From the NCBI RefSeq assembly GCF_003668565.1, contig NZ_RCWJ01000001.1, positions 1,054,001-1,118,000 on the forward strand: DNA of 64,000 nt, given 5' to 3'. This DNA is from Mycetocola zhadangensis. Lineage in GTDB: Bacteria; Actinomycetota; Actinomycetes; Actinomycetales; Microbacteriaceae. Under the pieces are notes generated by a model that saw nothing but the letters and a program-made list of their open reading frames with translations, did not search any database and was not told where the DNA came from. Every line of letters starts with the position of its first letter. The first letter of the stretch is position 1. Both the position numbers and the translations under genes were made by a program. Positions 27,181-36,251 of the stretch are shown piece by piece.

Positions 27181-28914
27181 TCAGCCGTGCCGGTGTTGCG
27201 AAAACGGTGAGTCTGTTGGCCGTGCAACATGAAGCCAGTAGAAACTCTGGGTTCCGATCGTGAGTGTCACCGTGCCGTTCTCGTCGAACGGCGGAAATTC
27301 ACCGCCGCCGAAGAGATCGAACAGACGACAGCCCGCGAGGTCCGGAGCGGTGATCGTCGTGGCGATCGGGTGATGGGAGAAGCTGAACACACAGAGGATG
27401 TCTTCTTTCTGGTCGCCTGTTCTTCCCGACCCCTGATAGCTGCGGACGATGCTCAGCACCGATTCGTGGCTGGCTTCGAGCACGTCGATTCCACCAAGGC
27501 CGAACGCCGGATGTCCCCGTCGAACGTGAATAACGTTGCGCACCCAGTGCAGCAGCGATCGGGACTGGGCGAGCTGTGACTCGACGTTGACGAGCGTGTA
27601 GTTGAAGACAAGTGACTGCACGACGGGCAGGAACAACTTTCCTGGGTCTGCTGACGAGAAGCCAGCGTTACGGTCGGGTGTCCATTGCATCGGCGTGCGG
27701 GACGAATCCCGGTCAGCGAGCCAGATGTTGTCGCCCATTCCGATCTCGTCGCCGTAGTAGATGAAAGGGCTGCCGGGGAGCGAGAACAGAAGTGCGTGGG
27801 CGAGTTCGAGTTCGGCGCGTGAGTTGTCCAGGAGGGGAGCGAGCCGACGCCGGATGCCAATATTGGCACGCATTCGCGGGTCGTAGGCGTACCAGCCGTA
27901 CATCGCCTGACGATAGTCCTCACTCACCATTTCGAGGGTGAGCTCGTCGTGGTTTCGAAGGAAAACTCCCCACCCGGCCCACTCCGGAACATCCTGTGTC
28001 TCAGAAAGCACTCGAGCGAGTTCCTCAGCCTGTTGCGAACGTAGGGAGTAGAAGATGCGTGGCATCACAGGGAAGTCGAACGCCATATGGCATTCGGGCT
28101 CCTCATCGGTACCGAAGTATTCGGCAACTTCGCGTGGCCACTGGTTGGCTTCGGCGATGAGCACCCGTCCTGGGTACTCCAGATCGACCATGGCGCGAAG
28201 CTTCTTCACAAAATCGTGGGTTTTGGGCTCACCTTCGCCGTTTCCCTCATCCGATTCGTAAAGATAAGGAATGGCATCGAGACGGATGCCATCGACTCCG
28301 ATATCAAGCCAGTAGCGAACGGTCTCAAACATGGCATCGTGCACTGCGGGGTTCTCGAAGTTGAGGTCAGGCTGGTGCGAAAAGAACCGGTGGAAGAAGA
28401 ACTGTCGGCGGACCGGGTCGAACGCCCAATTCGAATCCTCGGTGTCGGTGAAGATGATGCGGACGTCAGGCCATTTCTCGTCTGTGTCGCTCCAGACATA
28501 GAAGTCGCCGTATGGACCGTCGGGGTTTTCCCGTGACTCATGAAACCAGCGGTGCTGGTCTGAGGTGTGGTTGAGCGGCAGGTCGATGATGATGCGCATG
28601 TTGCGTTCGTGGGCTCTGGTGACGAGGTCCCTGAACTCGTCCAGCGTGCCGAACTCCGGCAGGATGGTGCGGTAGTCGGACACGTCATACCCGCCGTCCC
28701 GCAACGGCGACGAGTAGAACGGGGGAAGCCAGAGTGCGTCGATTCCGAGCCACTGCAGGTAGTCGAGTCGAGTGACGAGACCCTGCAGGTCGCCAGCGCC
28801 GTCGCCGTTACTGTCGACGTACGAGCGAACCATGACCTCGTAGAAGATGGCCCTGCGGTACCAGAGCGGGTCGCGCGCGAGGCCGGGAAGTTGGATCGGT
28901 GCGGTGAACGTCAC
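27181..28914 (-). CDS. treS: Maltose alpha-D-glucosyltransferase (trehalose synthase)
   Basis: GH13 enzyme interconverting maltose and trehalose. The conserved regions are IIIDLPLNHTSDQH, GIRLDAIPYL (nucleophile Asp), LIAEANQWP (acid/base Glu) and FLRNHDELTLE (third catalytic Asp). The N-terminal DPLWYRRAIFYEVMVRSYVD is typical of TreS. At 577 residues it is the ordinary stand-alone form. The maltokinase and glgE/glgB genes that often follow are not adjacent, but glgC and glgA lie 3-4 kb away. The start is GTG. Confidence 0.95.
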   Translation of the reverse strand: MTFTAPIQLPGLARDPLWYRRAIFYEVMVRSYVDSNGDGAGDLQGLVTRLDYLQWLGIDALWLPPFYSSPLRDGGYDVSDYRTILPEFGTLDEFRDLVTRAHERNMRIIIDLPLNHTSDQHRWFHESRENPDGPYGDFYVWSDTDEKWPDVRIIFTDTEDSNWAFDPVRRQFFFHRFFSHQPDLNFENPAVHDAMFETVRYWLDIGVDGIRLDAIPYLYESDEGNGEGEPKTHDFVKKLRAMVDLEYPGRVLIAEANQWPREVAEYFGTDEEPECHMAFDFPVMPRIFYSLRSQQAEELARVLSETQDVPEWAGWGVFLRNHDELTLEMVSEDYRQAMYGWYAYDPRMRANIGIRRRLAPLLDNSRAELELAHALLFSLPGSPFIYYGDEIGMGDNIWLADRDSSRTPMQWTPDRNAGFSSADPGKLFLPVVQSLVFNYTLVNVESQLAQSRSLLHWVRNVIHVRRGHPAFGLGGIDVLEASHESVLSIVRSYQGSGRTGDQKEDILCVFSFSHHPIATTITAPDLAGCRLFDLFGGGEFPPFDENGTVTLTIGTQSFYWLHVARPTDSPFSQHRHG

Positions 28915-29026
28915 TGGATTCCAATCACGTCTCTGTGAGGAAGATCAGGTGCTCGGTGAGTACTTGGAGCAAGTCTAGGTGCGGGTCTCAGGCTGGACGG
29001 GATGTCAAAGCCTAAACTGGAAACAA

Positions 29027-30088
29027 ATGACACCCACTTCGCCCTATTCCACTCTTCTCGGTCGCATCCCGGTGACAAAGCACTCGGTTCTGATCGGCGC
29101 TAGCCTCACCACGTACTGGGAGTACGGAACGCCGTCGAATGGTCCGACAATCGTGATGGTGCATGGATTTCGAGGCGACCACCACGGACTTGAGCCGGTT
29201 GTCGCCCACCTGCCCGGGTTTCACATGATCAGCCCTGACCTGCCCGGCTTTGGCGAGTCCGAACCGCTTCGGCTCAGCCGCCACGACATTGACGGGTATG
29301 CCGGGTGGCTTCAGCGGTTTGTTGATGCGCTTCACCTCGATGAAGTTCCCGTTTTGCTTGGCCACTCGTTCGGGTCCATCGTGGTCTCTGCAGCCCTGGC
29401 GCGCACAGACCTTTCCACAAATCAGCTTGTCCTGGTGAATCCGATCGCGGCTCCCGCGCTCTCAGGGCCACGTGGCATCCTCACTCGACTTGCTGTTTTC
29501 TACTATCAGATGGGCGCAATTCTTCCTGAGCGGCTGGGGTTTGCGTTGCTCAAAAATCGGATCATCGTGCGAGTGATGAGTATCACGATGGCCAAGACCA
29601 AATCGAGGTCGCTGCGTCGGTGGATTCATAGCGAGCATGACAGGTACTTCAGTGCGTTCAGCGATCGTGACGTTGTGCTTGAAGCGTTCAAGGCATCCGT
29701 TTCACATGACGTCAGTGAGTTTGCGCGGTCGATTGATGTGCAGACGCTGCTGATCGCGGCCGACCGTGACGACATCACACCGGTGAGTGCGCAGCACACG
29801 CTTGTTGATCTGTTTCCGGATGCCACGCTCAAGGTTCTTCCGGACGTCGGGCACCTCATTCACTATGAATTGCCGGCTCGAGCGGCGTCGCTCATTGAGA
29901 AATTCCTTGTGCCGGGGGAGAACGGTGCCGCAGACGCGGTTGATGCTGCTGATGTGCATGACGCCGATCGCATTTTTGAATCAGGAACGTCAGCGGATCG
30001 CGGTGCGGATGCAGCGGATGCGGATGCGGATGCGGATGCGGATGCGGGCGTGATGAGGAGCTCGGATTCTGACGAGGTGTCCCGGTGA
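29027..30088 (+). CDS. Alpha/beta hydrolase with repetitive Ala-Asp tail
   Basis: A 353-residue alpha/beta-hydrolase fold enzyme. The oxyanion region is VMVHGFRGDHHG, the nucleophile elbow GHSFGS, the acid IAADRDDITP and the catalytic His VGHLIHYE. The substrate is unknown. The last 60 or so residues are outside the fold, acidic and rich in Ala-Asp, including five GCGGAT codon pairs in tandem. TAAACT (29013-29018) ends eight bases before the ATG, indicating a leaderless start. Its stop overlaps the GTG of the next gene (GTGA), so the two are coupled. Confidence 0.85.
   Translation: MTPTSPYSTLLGRIPVTKHSVLIGASLTTYWEYGTPSNGPTIVMVHGFRGDHHGLEPVVAHLPGFHMISPDLPGFGESEPLRLSRHDIDGYAGWLQRFVDALHLDEVPVLLGHSFGSIVVSAALARTDLSTNQLVLVNPIAAPALSGPRGILTRLAVFYYQMGAILPERLGFALLKNRIIVRVMSITMAKTKSRSLRRWIHSEHDRYFSAFSDRDVVLEAFKASVSHDVSEFARSIDVQTLLIAADRDDITPVSAQHTLVDLFPDATLKVLPDVGHLIHYELPARAASLIEKFLVPGENGAADAVDAADVHDADRIFESGTSADRGADAADADADADADAGVMRSSDSDEVSR
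30014..30043 (+). repeat. Hexanucleotide repeat (GCGGAT)x5 in the hydrolase gene
   Basis: Five perfect tandem copies, with a sixth separated copy at 30005-30010, encode alternating Ala-Asp near the hydrolase C-terminus. Copy-number changes would keep the frame and change only tail length. Confidence 0.9.
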
Positions 30089-30675
30089 AGCTCGTTGTTG
30101 ATTGTCGGTGGGTGACCGATGATCCCGATGACCACCTGAGTCGGATGAGTCGTGGGCTCATTCACGCGCTGGCTGAGCGTCGACAGTTCGTCATGCTCGT
30201 TGGCCCAGGAACGCGGTTGGAGGCTTTACCGGACCTGCCGTGGGAGCTGTTGCCGAGTCCACTGAGTCCGAACGAAGTTCTAACCGGACGCCGGCTCAAT
30301 TCGATCGGGGCTGACGTGATGTTTTCGCCTGCGCCGACCTGGGGAGGATTCGGTCGTCGCTACGGCCTTGTCATTGCTGGCGGTGTCCCTGAAGCGCGGG
30401 CGGATGCGCCGTGGTCGATGCGAACACGGCTTCTGCTGTGGCGTTTTCCGCTCACTCGCAGCTTAATGACGCGTCGAGCCGATGTGATTGTCGGCGTTTC
30501 CCGTGCGCAGCAGCGGAGTTTACTTACCGGCAGCGCGACCGGGCAGCCCGTTGTGACTTTGCATGCCGAGGACACGGCAAGTGACGATGCGTCTGCGTGG
30601 CGTTCGTCGGCTGAGCAGCTCGAACAGGTCCTTATCGACCTCGACAACACGCGGCGGAGCGCTTCGAAGAACTGA
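30085..30675 (+). CDS. Short glycosyltransferase-like protein (apparent half-length GT)
   Basis: A 196-residue protein. Its start, KLVVDCRWVTDDPDDHLSRM, and the segment ADVMFSPAPTWGGFGRR look like the N-terminal Rossmann half of a GT-B glycosyltransferase, and ADVIVGVSRAQQRSL resembles the end of that half. The usual C-terminal donor-binding domain with its E-x7-E motif is absent. The last 30 residues (WRSSAEQLEQVLIDL) look like the final helix of a full-length enzyme. It may be a deleted remnant or a specialised short form. It is coupled to the hydrolase by a GTGA overlap. Confidence 0.6.
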   Translation: MKLVVDCRWVTDDPDDHLSRMSRGLIHALAERRQFVMLVGPGTRLEALPDLPWELLPSPLSPNEVLTGRRLNSIGADVMFSPAPTWGGFGRRYGLVIAGGVPEARADAPWSMRTRLLLWRFPLTRSLMTRRADVIVGVSRAQQRSLLTGSATGQPVVTLHAEDTASDDASAWRSSAEQLEQVLIDLDNTRRSASKN

Positions 30676-30744
30676 GGGCGCACTTGTTTGGGCGCTTGGT
30701 CCTCATCGAACTTGTGTTCAGCTTCGCTTGTCCACAGGTCGACT

Positions 30745-30765
30745 TAGATTCGAAGCTATGTCGGT
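30745..30765 (+). promoter_or_regulatory. Possible promoter and degenerate SOS-like box before the HNH gene
   Basis: TAGATT (30745-30750) could be a -10. Overlapping it, TCGAAG-CTAT-GTCGGT (30750-30765) weakly resembles the actinobacterial LexA site TCGAAC-N4-GTTCGA, with at least four mismatches. Some DUF222/HNH genes in actinobacteria are reported to be SOS-linked, so this is noted as a low-confidence candidate only. Confidence 0.2.
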
Positions 30766-30786
30766 GGTGTGGTGTTGACTTGAGCT

Positions 30787-33366
30787 ATGGAGAACGACAG
30801 GGAAGTCGGGCCTTCCGGCGACGAGAACCACGATCCACCCGGGGCTGACATCGTCCGCCCGGGCGCTGCGATTGATGGCCGTGGAGATGCGTCTGCGAAG
30901 CCACTGAACGCACATCCACTTGCGCCGGCGCCCGCAACTGTCGATGCATCTTCACCCACGCCTACATCAGCCGACGACGCCGCCGTTACCGCCGATGACG
31001 ATGCCGATGCTGCTGACGTTGCTGCTTCCCATGCCGATGCCGATGCCGACGCCACCACCCCTGTCGAAGCTGCGACCCCTGCCGGCGCCGCTACCCTTAC
31101 CGACGCCGCTTCGGGTGGAGATTCGGCTTTGGTTGCCGATGTTGCTGCCGCTTCCGCTATCAATGCCGCTTCCGCTATCAATGCCGCTGCCGCTACTGCT
31201 GCCGACGCCGCTGCCGCTGCCGATGCTGCTGACGCGGCTGACGCGGCTGACGCTGCTGCTCGTGCTTATGCTGTTGGCGTTGCTTATCCTGATCCTGATC
31301 GCGGTATCGAGCTCTATCCCAGGGTCAATCTTGATCCTGATTTCGGTGGTGATTTCGGTGTTGATTTCGTTCCCGACCCCGCACTCCGTGCAGACGATGA
31401 TGCTCAGGTTGATCCGTTCCCGGAAGCGATCGATCTTCCACCGGCGCCAGGCATGGGAGATCCGCGTTGGGACTGTGTGCCTTTCGAGGATTCCGAGTCG
31501 GACGGGTGCGAGCTCGACGATTGCGGGCCCGACCCTTTCGATCCCGACACTCCCGACTGTGAGCCTGGCCCGGATTGGGAGGCCGATGTTCCGCCGGATC
31601 CGAACCCTGACGACGTCGGTGAGGATTGGGCTGTTGAACCACCCCCGTCGCCTCCGGCGCCGCCGACGGAGTATGCCCGGGTCGCGGATGTCTGCAGCAC
31701 CCTGATCGACGCGGTCGCTGAGGTCGAGAAGCTCGAGGCGAAACAGGCGGCGTGGAAGGTCGAGTTCATTGACCGGGCGAGAATCCTCGCGATCACGAAC
31801 GAGGAAGGCGTCACCCCGACCGAGCACCCCCGCACCACCTCGCAGCGTCAGGATTTGGCGTTGCGGTCCTTCGTCTCCGAACTGGCCTGCACCTTACGGG
31901 TGTCGGAACGCACCGCGACCGGGCTGATCGAGGACAGCGCCGCCCTGATGCACCGACTACCACTCACCCTGCACGCTCTCCGGGGAGGGGAGATCAGTTA
32001 CCGGCATGCCCAGCAACTTGTCGATCAAAGCTCGACCCTGTCCGACGCCGCTGCCGCCGAACTGGAAGAGACAGCGTTACCGTTCGCGAAAACGATGACC
32101 GTGGCACGATTTCGGCAGAAAACCCGGATGCTGCGGGAACGGTTACACCCGGACTCCGCCGTCGACCGGTGCATCAAATCCGTGCGCGACCGCCGGGTGG
32201 AAATTCTGCCGGCGGCGGACGGGATGGCATGGATCAGCCTGTTCACCACCGCACCCCTGGCCGAAGCGTTGTTCTCCACCATCCGAGCACAGTCCATGCG
32301 GTTACAGTCACCGGTCGACCCGCGCACCCTGTCCCAACTGGATGCTGATGTGGTCGTCGGGGCGATGTTCGAATCTTTCACCGGAGAGTTCTCCACCCCC
32401 GACCCGACCGGCACCAGAATCTTCGGCACCGGACTCGGCACCCACCGCTACACCACCGAACCCCCACACGACACCAACACAGACCTCGACACCCGGACCA
32501 GCACCACAACCGCGCCGCGTACGGGTTCTGCCGTGGCGCCCGGTGTGTACCGAATCTCCTGCACCGGTCCCGGCGCGGATCCAGTCGGCGCCTTCCGGAA
32601 GATCGTGCCGACCGTGATGGTCACCGTTCCGGTACTCACCCTGCTCGGCAGAAGTGATGAGCCCGGCAATCTCGACGGGTACGGTCCGATCGACCCGGAA
32701 ACCGCCCGCGACCTGGCCTCCCAGGCACCGGAGTTCAGCCGAATCCTGACCCATCCCGAAAACGGGGTCGCACTGTCGTTAGGGCAAACGAAGTACAAAC
32801 CATCGAACGCGATGAAACGGTTCCTCCGCTACCGCGACGGGTACTGCCGATTCCCCGGCTGCACCCGCAAAGCCGTCACCTGCGATATCGACCACACCGA
32901 CCCGTTCAGCACCGGCGGCGGCACCGACTTCGACAACCTCGCCAGCCTCTGCCCGAAGCACCACAAAATGAAACACGAAACAGACTGGCAAGTCCAACAA
33001 CTCGGTGACGGGGTGCTGAAATGGACCTCACCGCAAGGCCGCACCTACCTCACCCACCCAGAGAACCCGGTCCGAGGGCCCGTCCCACCCGACCACGCAC
33101 GCCCAACGGAGGCGACAGGTAACACGGACCCGACGGGTGCAACAGGCGCAACGGATGCAGCAGGTGCTTCTGACGCAACGGGCGTGAACAGCACGACAAG
33201 TAAACCGCTGTCCCAAGCCGCCGAAGACGAAGCCCGACGCCAAAACATCTACAAACAATTCGTCGAGCGGCTGAAAAGGAAGAAGAGCGACAGTCACAGC
33301 ACCGGCGACGACGACAGCGGCAAGAGCACAGTCGAGTCGAGAGACCCAAACACACCACCATTCTGA
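30787..33366 (+). CDS. DUF222/HNH endonuclease with long acidic low-complexity N-terminus
   Basis: An 859-residue protein. Residues 1-290 are acidic and strikingly rich in Ala and Asp (about residues 50-165 are almost only A, D, T, V), with 18-base tandem repeats at DNA level. From about residue 295 it has the helical DUF222 domain. At about 686-730 lies an HNH module with CRFPGCTRKAVTCDIDHTDP and LCPKHHKMKH (zinc cysteines and the active-site histidines). The C-terminus again has Thr-Gly-Ala repeats. DUF222/HNH proteins, related to the 13E12 family of mycobacteria, are multicopy in actinobacteria; their cellular role is unresolved. Confidence 0.85.
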   Translation: MENDREVGPSGDENHDPPGADIVRPGAAIDGRGDASAKPLNAHPLAPAPATVDASSPTPTSADDAAVTADDDADAADVAASHADADADATTPVEAATPAGAATLTDAASGGDSALVADVAAASAINAASAINAAAATAADAAAAADAADAADAADAAARAYAVGVAYPDPDRGIELYPRVNLDPDFGGDFGVDFVPDPALRADDDAQVDPFPEAIDLPPAPGMGDPRWDCVPFEDSESDGCELDDCGPDPFDPDTPDCEPGPDWEADVPPDPNPDDVGEDWAVEPPPSPPAPPTEYARVADVCSTLIDAVAEVEKLEAKQAAWKVEFIDRARILAITNEEGVTPTEHPRTTSQRQDLALRSFVSELACTLRVSERTATGLIEDSAALMHRLPLTLHALRGGEISYRHAQQLVDQSSTLSDAAAAELEETALPFAKTMTVARFRQKTRMLRERLHPDSAVDRCIKSVRDRRVEILPAADGMAWISLFTTAPLAEALFSTIRAQSMRLQSPVDPRTLSQLDADVVVGAMFESFTGEFSTPDPTGTRIFGTGLGTHRYTTEPPHDTNTDLDTRTSTTTAPRTGSAVAPGVYRISCTGPGADPVGAFRKIVPTVMVTVPVLTLLGRSDEPGNLDGYGPIDPETARDLASQAPEFSRILTHPENGVALSLGQTKYKPSNAMKRFLRYRDGYCRFPGCTRKAVTCDIDHTDPFSTGGGTDFDNLASLCPKHHKMKHETDWQVQQLGDGVLKWTSPQGRTYLTHPENPVRGPVPPDHARPTEATGNTDPTGATGATDAAGASDATGVNSTTSKPLSQAAEDEARRQNIYKQFVERLKRKKSDSHSTGDDDSGKSTVESRDPNTPPF
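31149..31184 (+). repeat. Tandem 18-bp repeat inside the HNH gene
   Basis: Two adjacent identical 18-base units (31149-31166, 31167-31184) within a wider stretch of Ala/Asp codon repeats from about 30940 to 31270. They keep the reading frame and lengthen the low-complexity linker. Confidence 0.8.
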
Positions 33367-33431
33367 CCCGCCGTTACGCCTGGAGTGAACCGCTCTGGTC
33401 CTCGACAAACCGCACACGGTTATATGGGCGG

Positions 33432-34424
33432 ATGAGACTTCTGGTTTTGGGCGGCACTGAATTCGTTGGACGCGCACTGGTCGAGGAAGGACTCAGTCGC
33501 GGTTGGGACGTCACCACATTCAATCGTGGGACCCGACAGCCGTTGCCCGGAGTCACCCCTTTGGTGGGTGATCGCACGGATCCTCAAGGGCTAGCGGCAC
33601 TCAAGACTCCAGGTCTCGAATGGGATATCGTCGCAGACACCTGGTCATGGGCCCCGTCGGCAGTGCGTGACACGGCTCGCGTACTCAAGGATGATGCCGG
33701 TCGCTACGTGTACGTCTCCAGCTGCTCCGTCTACCGATTCCCGACGGAAGCAGGTTCCGCTGAGAATGCTCCCTTGGTCAACAGCTCACCCGACGACGAA
33801 ACGTTCGATGACTATGCCCGCGCCAAGGCAGGCGCCGAGCGCGCGGTTCTCGATGCCTTCGGTGACCGCTCACTCCTTGCACGGCCAGGCCTCATCCTCG
33901 GACCACATGAAAACATCGGCCGCTTGCCGTGGTGGCTGCTCCGCGCAGCTCGAGGCGGCTCAATTCTGGCACCGGGCAAACCGAATGCGAGTATTCAGTA
34001 CATCGACGCACGCGATTTAGCGTCGTGGTCTCTGGGCGCCGCACAAAATAGTGTCTCGGGTCCGGTCAATGTCATCAGCGAGCCCGCCGCCACAACCATG
34101 GGCGAACTCCTCACCTCGTGCCTCGACGCAACCGACTCAACGGGACACCTCGAATGGACGTCGACCGAGACGGTTCTCAACGCCGGAATAGAACCATGGA
34201 CCCAACTGCCGATCTGGTTACCACCCGGAGAAGTCCACGACACCATGTTCAACATCGACGTGTCAAAAGCTATGTCAGCTGGGTTGACGATCCGCCCCAT
34301 CACTGAAACCGTTCACGACACCTGGAACTGGCTCCAAAGCATCGGGGGAGTACCGCCGCAGCGCGCCGACCGGCCACCCGTCGGCCTCGCTCCCGAACTT
34401 GAGGCTGGGCTCCTCGGATCTTGA
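33432..34424 (+). CDS. NAD-dependent epimerase/dehydratase family protein
   Basis: A 330-residue extended-SDR protein. The dinucleotide loop is VLGGTEFVGRALVEEG, followed by SSCSVYR and YARAKAGAE, the Y-x3-K catalytic pair. GTEFVG in place of GxxGxxG is typical of a subgroup related to chloroplast RNA-binding or isoflavone-reductase-like proteins. The substrate is unknown. A TTATAT hexamer (33420-33425) ends six bases before the ATG. It converges on the sirtuin gene with a six-base gap. Confidence 0.85.
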   Translation: MRLLVLGGTEFVGRALVEEGLSRGWDVTTFNRGTRQPLPGVTPLVGDRTDPQGLAALKTPGLEWDIVADTWSWAPSAVRDTARVLKDDAGRYVYVSSCSVYRFPTEAGSAENAPLVNSSPDDETFDDYARAKAGAERAVLDAFGDRSLLARPGLILGPHENIGRLPWWLLRAARGGSILAPGKPNASIQYIDARDLASWSLGAAQNSVSGPVNVISEPAATTMGELLTSCLDATDSTGHLEWTSTETVLNAGIEPWTQLPIWLPPGEVHDTMFNIDVSKAMSAGLTIRPITETVHDTWNWLQSIGGVPPQRADRPPVGLAPELEAGLLGS

Positions 34425-34430
34425 GTCCCG

Positions 34431-35282
34431 CTAGGCGAGCAACCGATCCGCCAACGCTGTCAACGTTTCGCTCGCACCGGCATCGATCTTCACACTGGCA
34501 CGCGCGTCGCCCTTAGTTTCGCCACGGTTGATGATGATGATCGGCAGTTTGTTCCGGCGTGCATGTTCAAGAAGACGGATGCCAGAATTTACGACGAGCG
34601 ACGAGCCCGCGATCACGAGAGCATCAGCTGTCGAAACAATATCCCTGGCTTCGGCAAATTTGTCTGACGGCACGAACTCACCAAAGAAGACCACATCCGG
34701 TTTCAGAGCCCCACCGCAGACCGAACAAACGGGCGCGATGAAATCGTCGACCGAAGCGATTTCGGCATCGCCGTCCGGATTCAATGTGACGGAATCCGGC
34801 TTCGACAGCCACGGATTCTCCGAATCGATCCGCGCAGCAATGCTCGCCCGCGCAAACGTCTGCCCACACACAAGACAGCTGACCCGATCCATGGACCCGT
34901 GCAGGTCAACCACTCGTTTCGATCCAGCACGAACGTGAAGCCCGTCAACGTTTTGGGTGACAACACCGGTGACGAAGCCGGCATCCTCCAAAGTGGCAAG
35001 AACGCGATGACCAGCATTGGGCCGCGCGGCATCGAACATCGCCCAGCCCAGGTGACTGCCCGCCCAATACCGTTTTTTCGAGGCGTCGTCGAGAAGAAAC
35101 TGCGACACCGTCATGGGCGTGCGCTTCGGCGCTCCAGCCCCCCGGTAGTCGGGGATCCCCGAGTCGGTGCTCAAACCGGCTCCGGTGAGCACAGCAAACC
35201 TGCCGCCCGACAGGAGCGCGTAGGCTTCATTCAGCCGATCGATGTCTGCTGCTGTGGGTGTTGCGCTTGCGAGCGTTGTCAT
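34431..35282 (-). CDS. SIR2-family NAD-dependent protein deacylase
   Basis: Removes acyl groups from lysines using NAD+. Motifs in order are GAGLSTDSGIPDYRG, TQNVDGLH, the catalytic histidine in DLHGSM, two zinc pairs CLVC and CSVC, and VIAGSSLVVNSG. The spacing between the zinc pairs is long (about 50 residues), as in class II (SIRT4-like) sirtuins. Its 283 residues match the family. It has a GGAGG ribosome site and a separate promoter region shared divergently with the rRNA methylase gene. Confidence 0.94.
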   Translation of the reverse strand: MTTLASATPTAADIDRLNEAYALLSGGRFAVLTGAGLSTDSGIPDYRGAGAPKRTPMTVSQFLLDDASKKRYWAGSHLGWAMFDAARPNAGHRVLATLEDAGFVTGVVTQNVDGLHVRAGSKRVVDLHGSMDRVSCLVCGQTFARASIAARIDSENPWLSKPDSVTLNPDGDAEIASVDDFIAPVCSVCGGALKPDVVFFGEFVPSDKFAEARDIVSTADALVIAGSSLVVNSGIRLLEHARRNKLPIIIINRGETKGDARASVKIDAGASETLTALADRLLA

Positions 35283-35400
35283 GTGAACCTCCGAACCTCG
35301 CAGATGTTCCGATCATAAACAACACACGTGTCCGTAGTGTTTCGTGACTTGCATCAAGCGATTCCGAAACACTACGCCACAGAGCTGAAGGACAACCCGC

Positions 35401-36240
35401 GTGCAACTTGTGCCGATTGACAGCCTCGACATCGACGGTCTCGAAGATTTCGCCCGGTTGACCGATGTCGCCCTCCGCCGCGTGAGCGAACCAGCAGGCG
35501 GCCTGTACATCGCCGAATCACACAAGGTCATCGCCCGAGCCCTCGCCGCAGGGCACATCCCTCGGTCGATCCTGCTGCAGGAACAATGGATAGCGGATGT
35601 CACTCCGTTGCTTGCAGATTTTCCCGATGTCCCTGTCTACGTCGGTGACGCAGCCACACTTGAGTCGCTTACGGGCTACCACATGCACCGAGGTGCTCTT
35701 GCTGCCATGCACCGCCCACCGCTTCTGCCGATGGAAGATCTGATTCGGGATGCCACGCGGATCGTCATTCTGGAAGACATCGTTGACCACACCAACGTCG
35801 GCGCCATCTTCCGCGCGGTCGCCGGTATAGGCGCCGACGCCGTCCTCATCACTCCGCGCTGCGCAGACCCGCTCTACCGTCGAAGTGTGCGCGTGAGTAT
35901 GGGTACGGTGCTGCAGGTGCCGTGGACCCGGATGCCGGAGTGGCCCGAGGCCCGCCGGCTTCTCGACCACGCTGGATTTCACGTTGCCGCTCTCGCACTC
36001 GATGACCGCGCGATCACGCTCGACGAATTCTCCGCGAACCTGCCGGACAAAATCGCGCTGACCCTCGGGGCCGAAGGAGACGGACTCAGCGGTCAGGCAC
36101 TTGAAGCGGCCGACACGACGGTGATCATTCCCATGAAACACGGCGTCGACTCACTGAACGTTGCTGCGGCAAGTGCCGTGGCCCTGTGGGCAGTCCGTGA
36201 CCAGCGAGCCTCCGATGGGACGTCCCTCTCGCACGGATAG
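35401..36240 (+). CDS. TrmH/SpoU-family RNA 2'-O-methyltransferase
   Basis: A SPOUT-fold methyltransferase that modifies rRNA or tRNA ribose with S-adenosylmethionine. The three knot motifs are NVGAIFRAVAGIG, LTLGAEGDGLS and IPMKHGVDSLNVAAASAVAL. An N-terminal RNA-binding domain precedes them. The product has 279 residues and a GTG start with AAGGAC upstream. The exact target nucleotide is not predictable from sequence. The D,D-carboxypeptidase gene follows after 11 bases but has its own -10 inside the end of this gene. Confidence 0.93.
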   Translation: MQLVPIDSLDIDGLEDFARLTDVALRRVSEPAGGLYIAESHKVIARALAAGHIPRSILLQEQWIADVTPLLADFPDVPVYVGDAATLESLTGYHMHRGALAAMHRPPLLPMEDLIRDATRIVILEDIVDHTNVGAIFRAVAGIGADAVLITPRCADPLYRRSVRVSMGTVLQVPWTRMPEWPEARRLLDHAGFHVAALALDDRAITLDEFSANLPDKIALTLGAEGDGLSGQALEAADTTVIIPMKHGVDSLNVAAASAVALWAVRDQRASDGTSLSHG

Positions 36241-36243
36241 ACT
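36238..36243 (+). promoter_or_regulatory. -10 box TAGACT for the carboxypeptidase gene
   Basis: The hexamer overlaps the stop codon of the RNA methyltransferase gene and ends eight bases before the GTG at 36252, consistent with a leaderless mRNA. Confidence 0.5.
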
Positions 36244-36251
36244 CGTTCCCC

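Noticed and set aside
30750-30765. A genuine LexA/SOS box before the HNH gene
   Set aside because: Too many mismatches from the actinobacterial consensus; kept only as a low-confidence regulatory note.
30967-31827. A 286-codon minus-strand frame rich in Gly/Ser/Ile opposite the HNH gene
   Set aside because: It is the complement of the Ala/Asp codon repeats; its repetitive look is a consequence of the sense-strand repeats.
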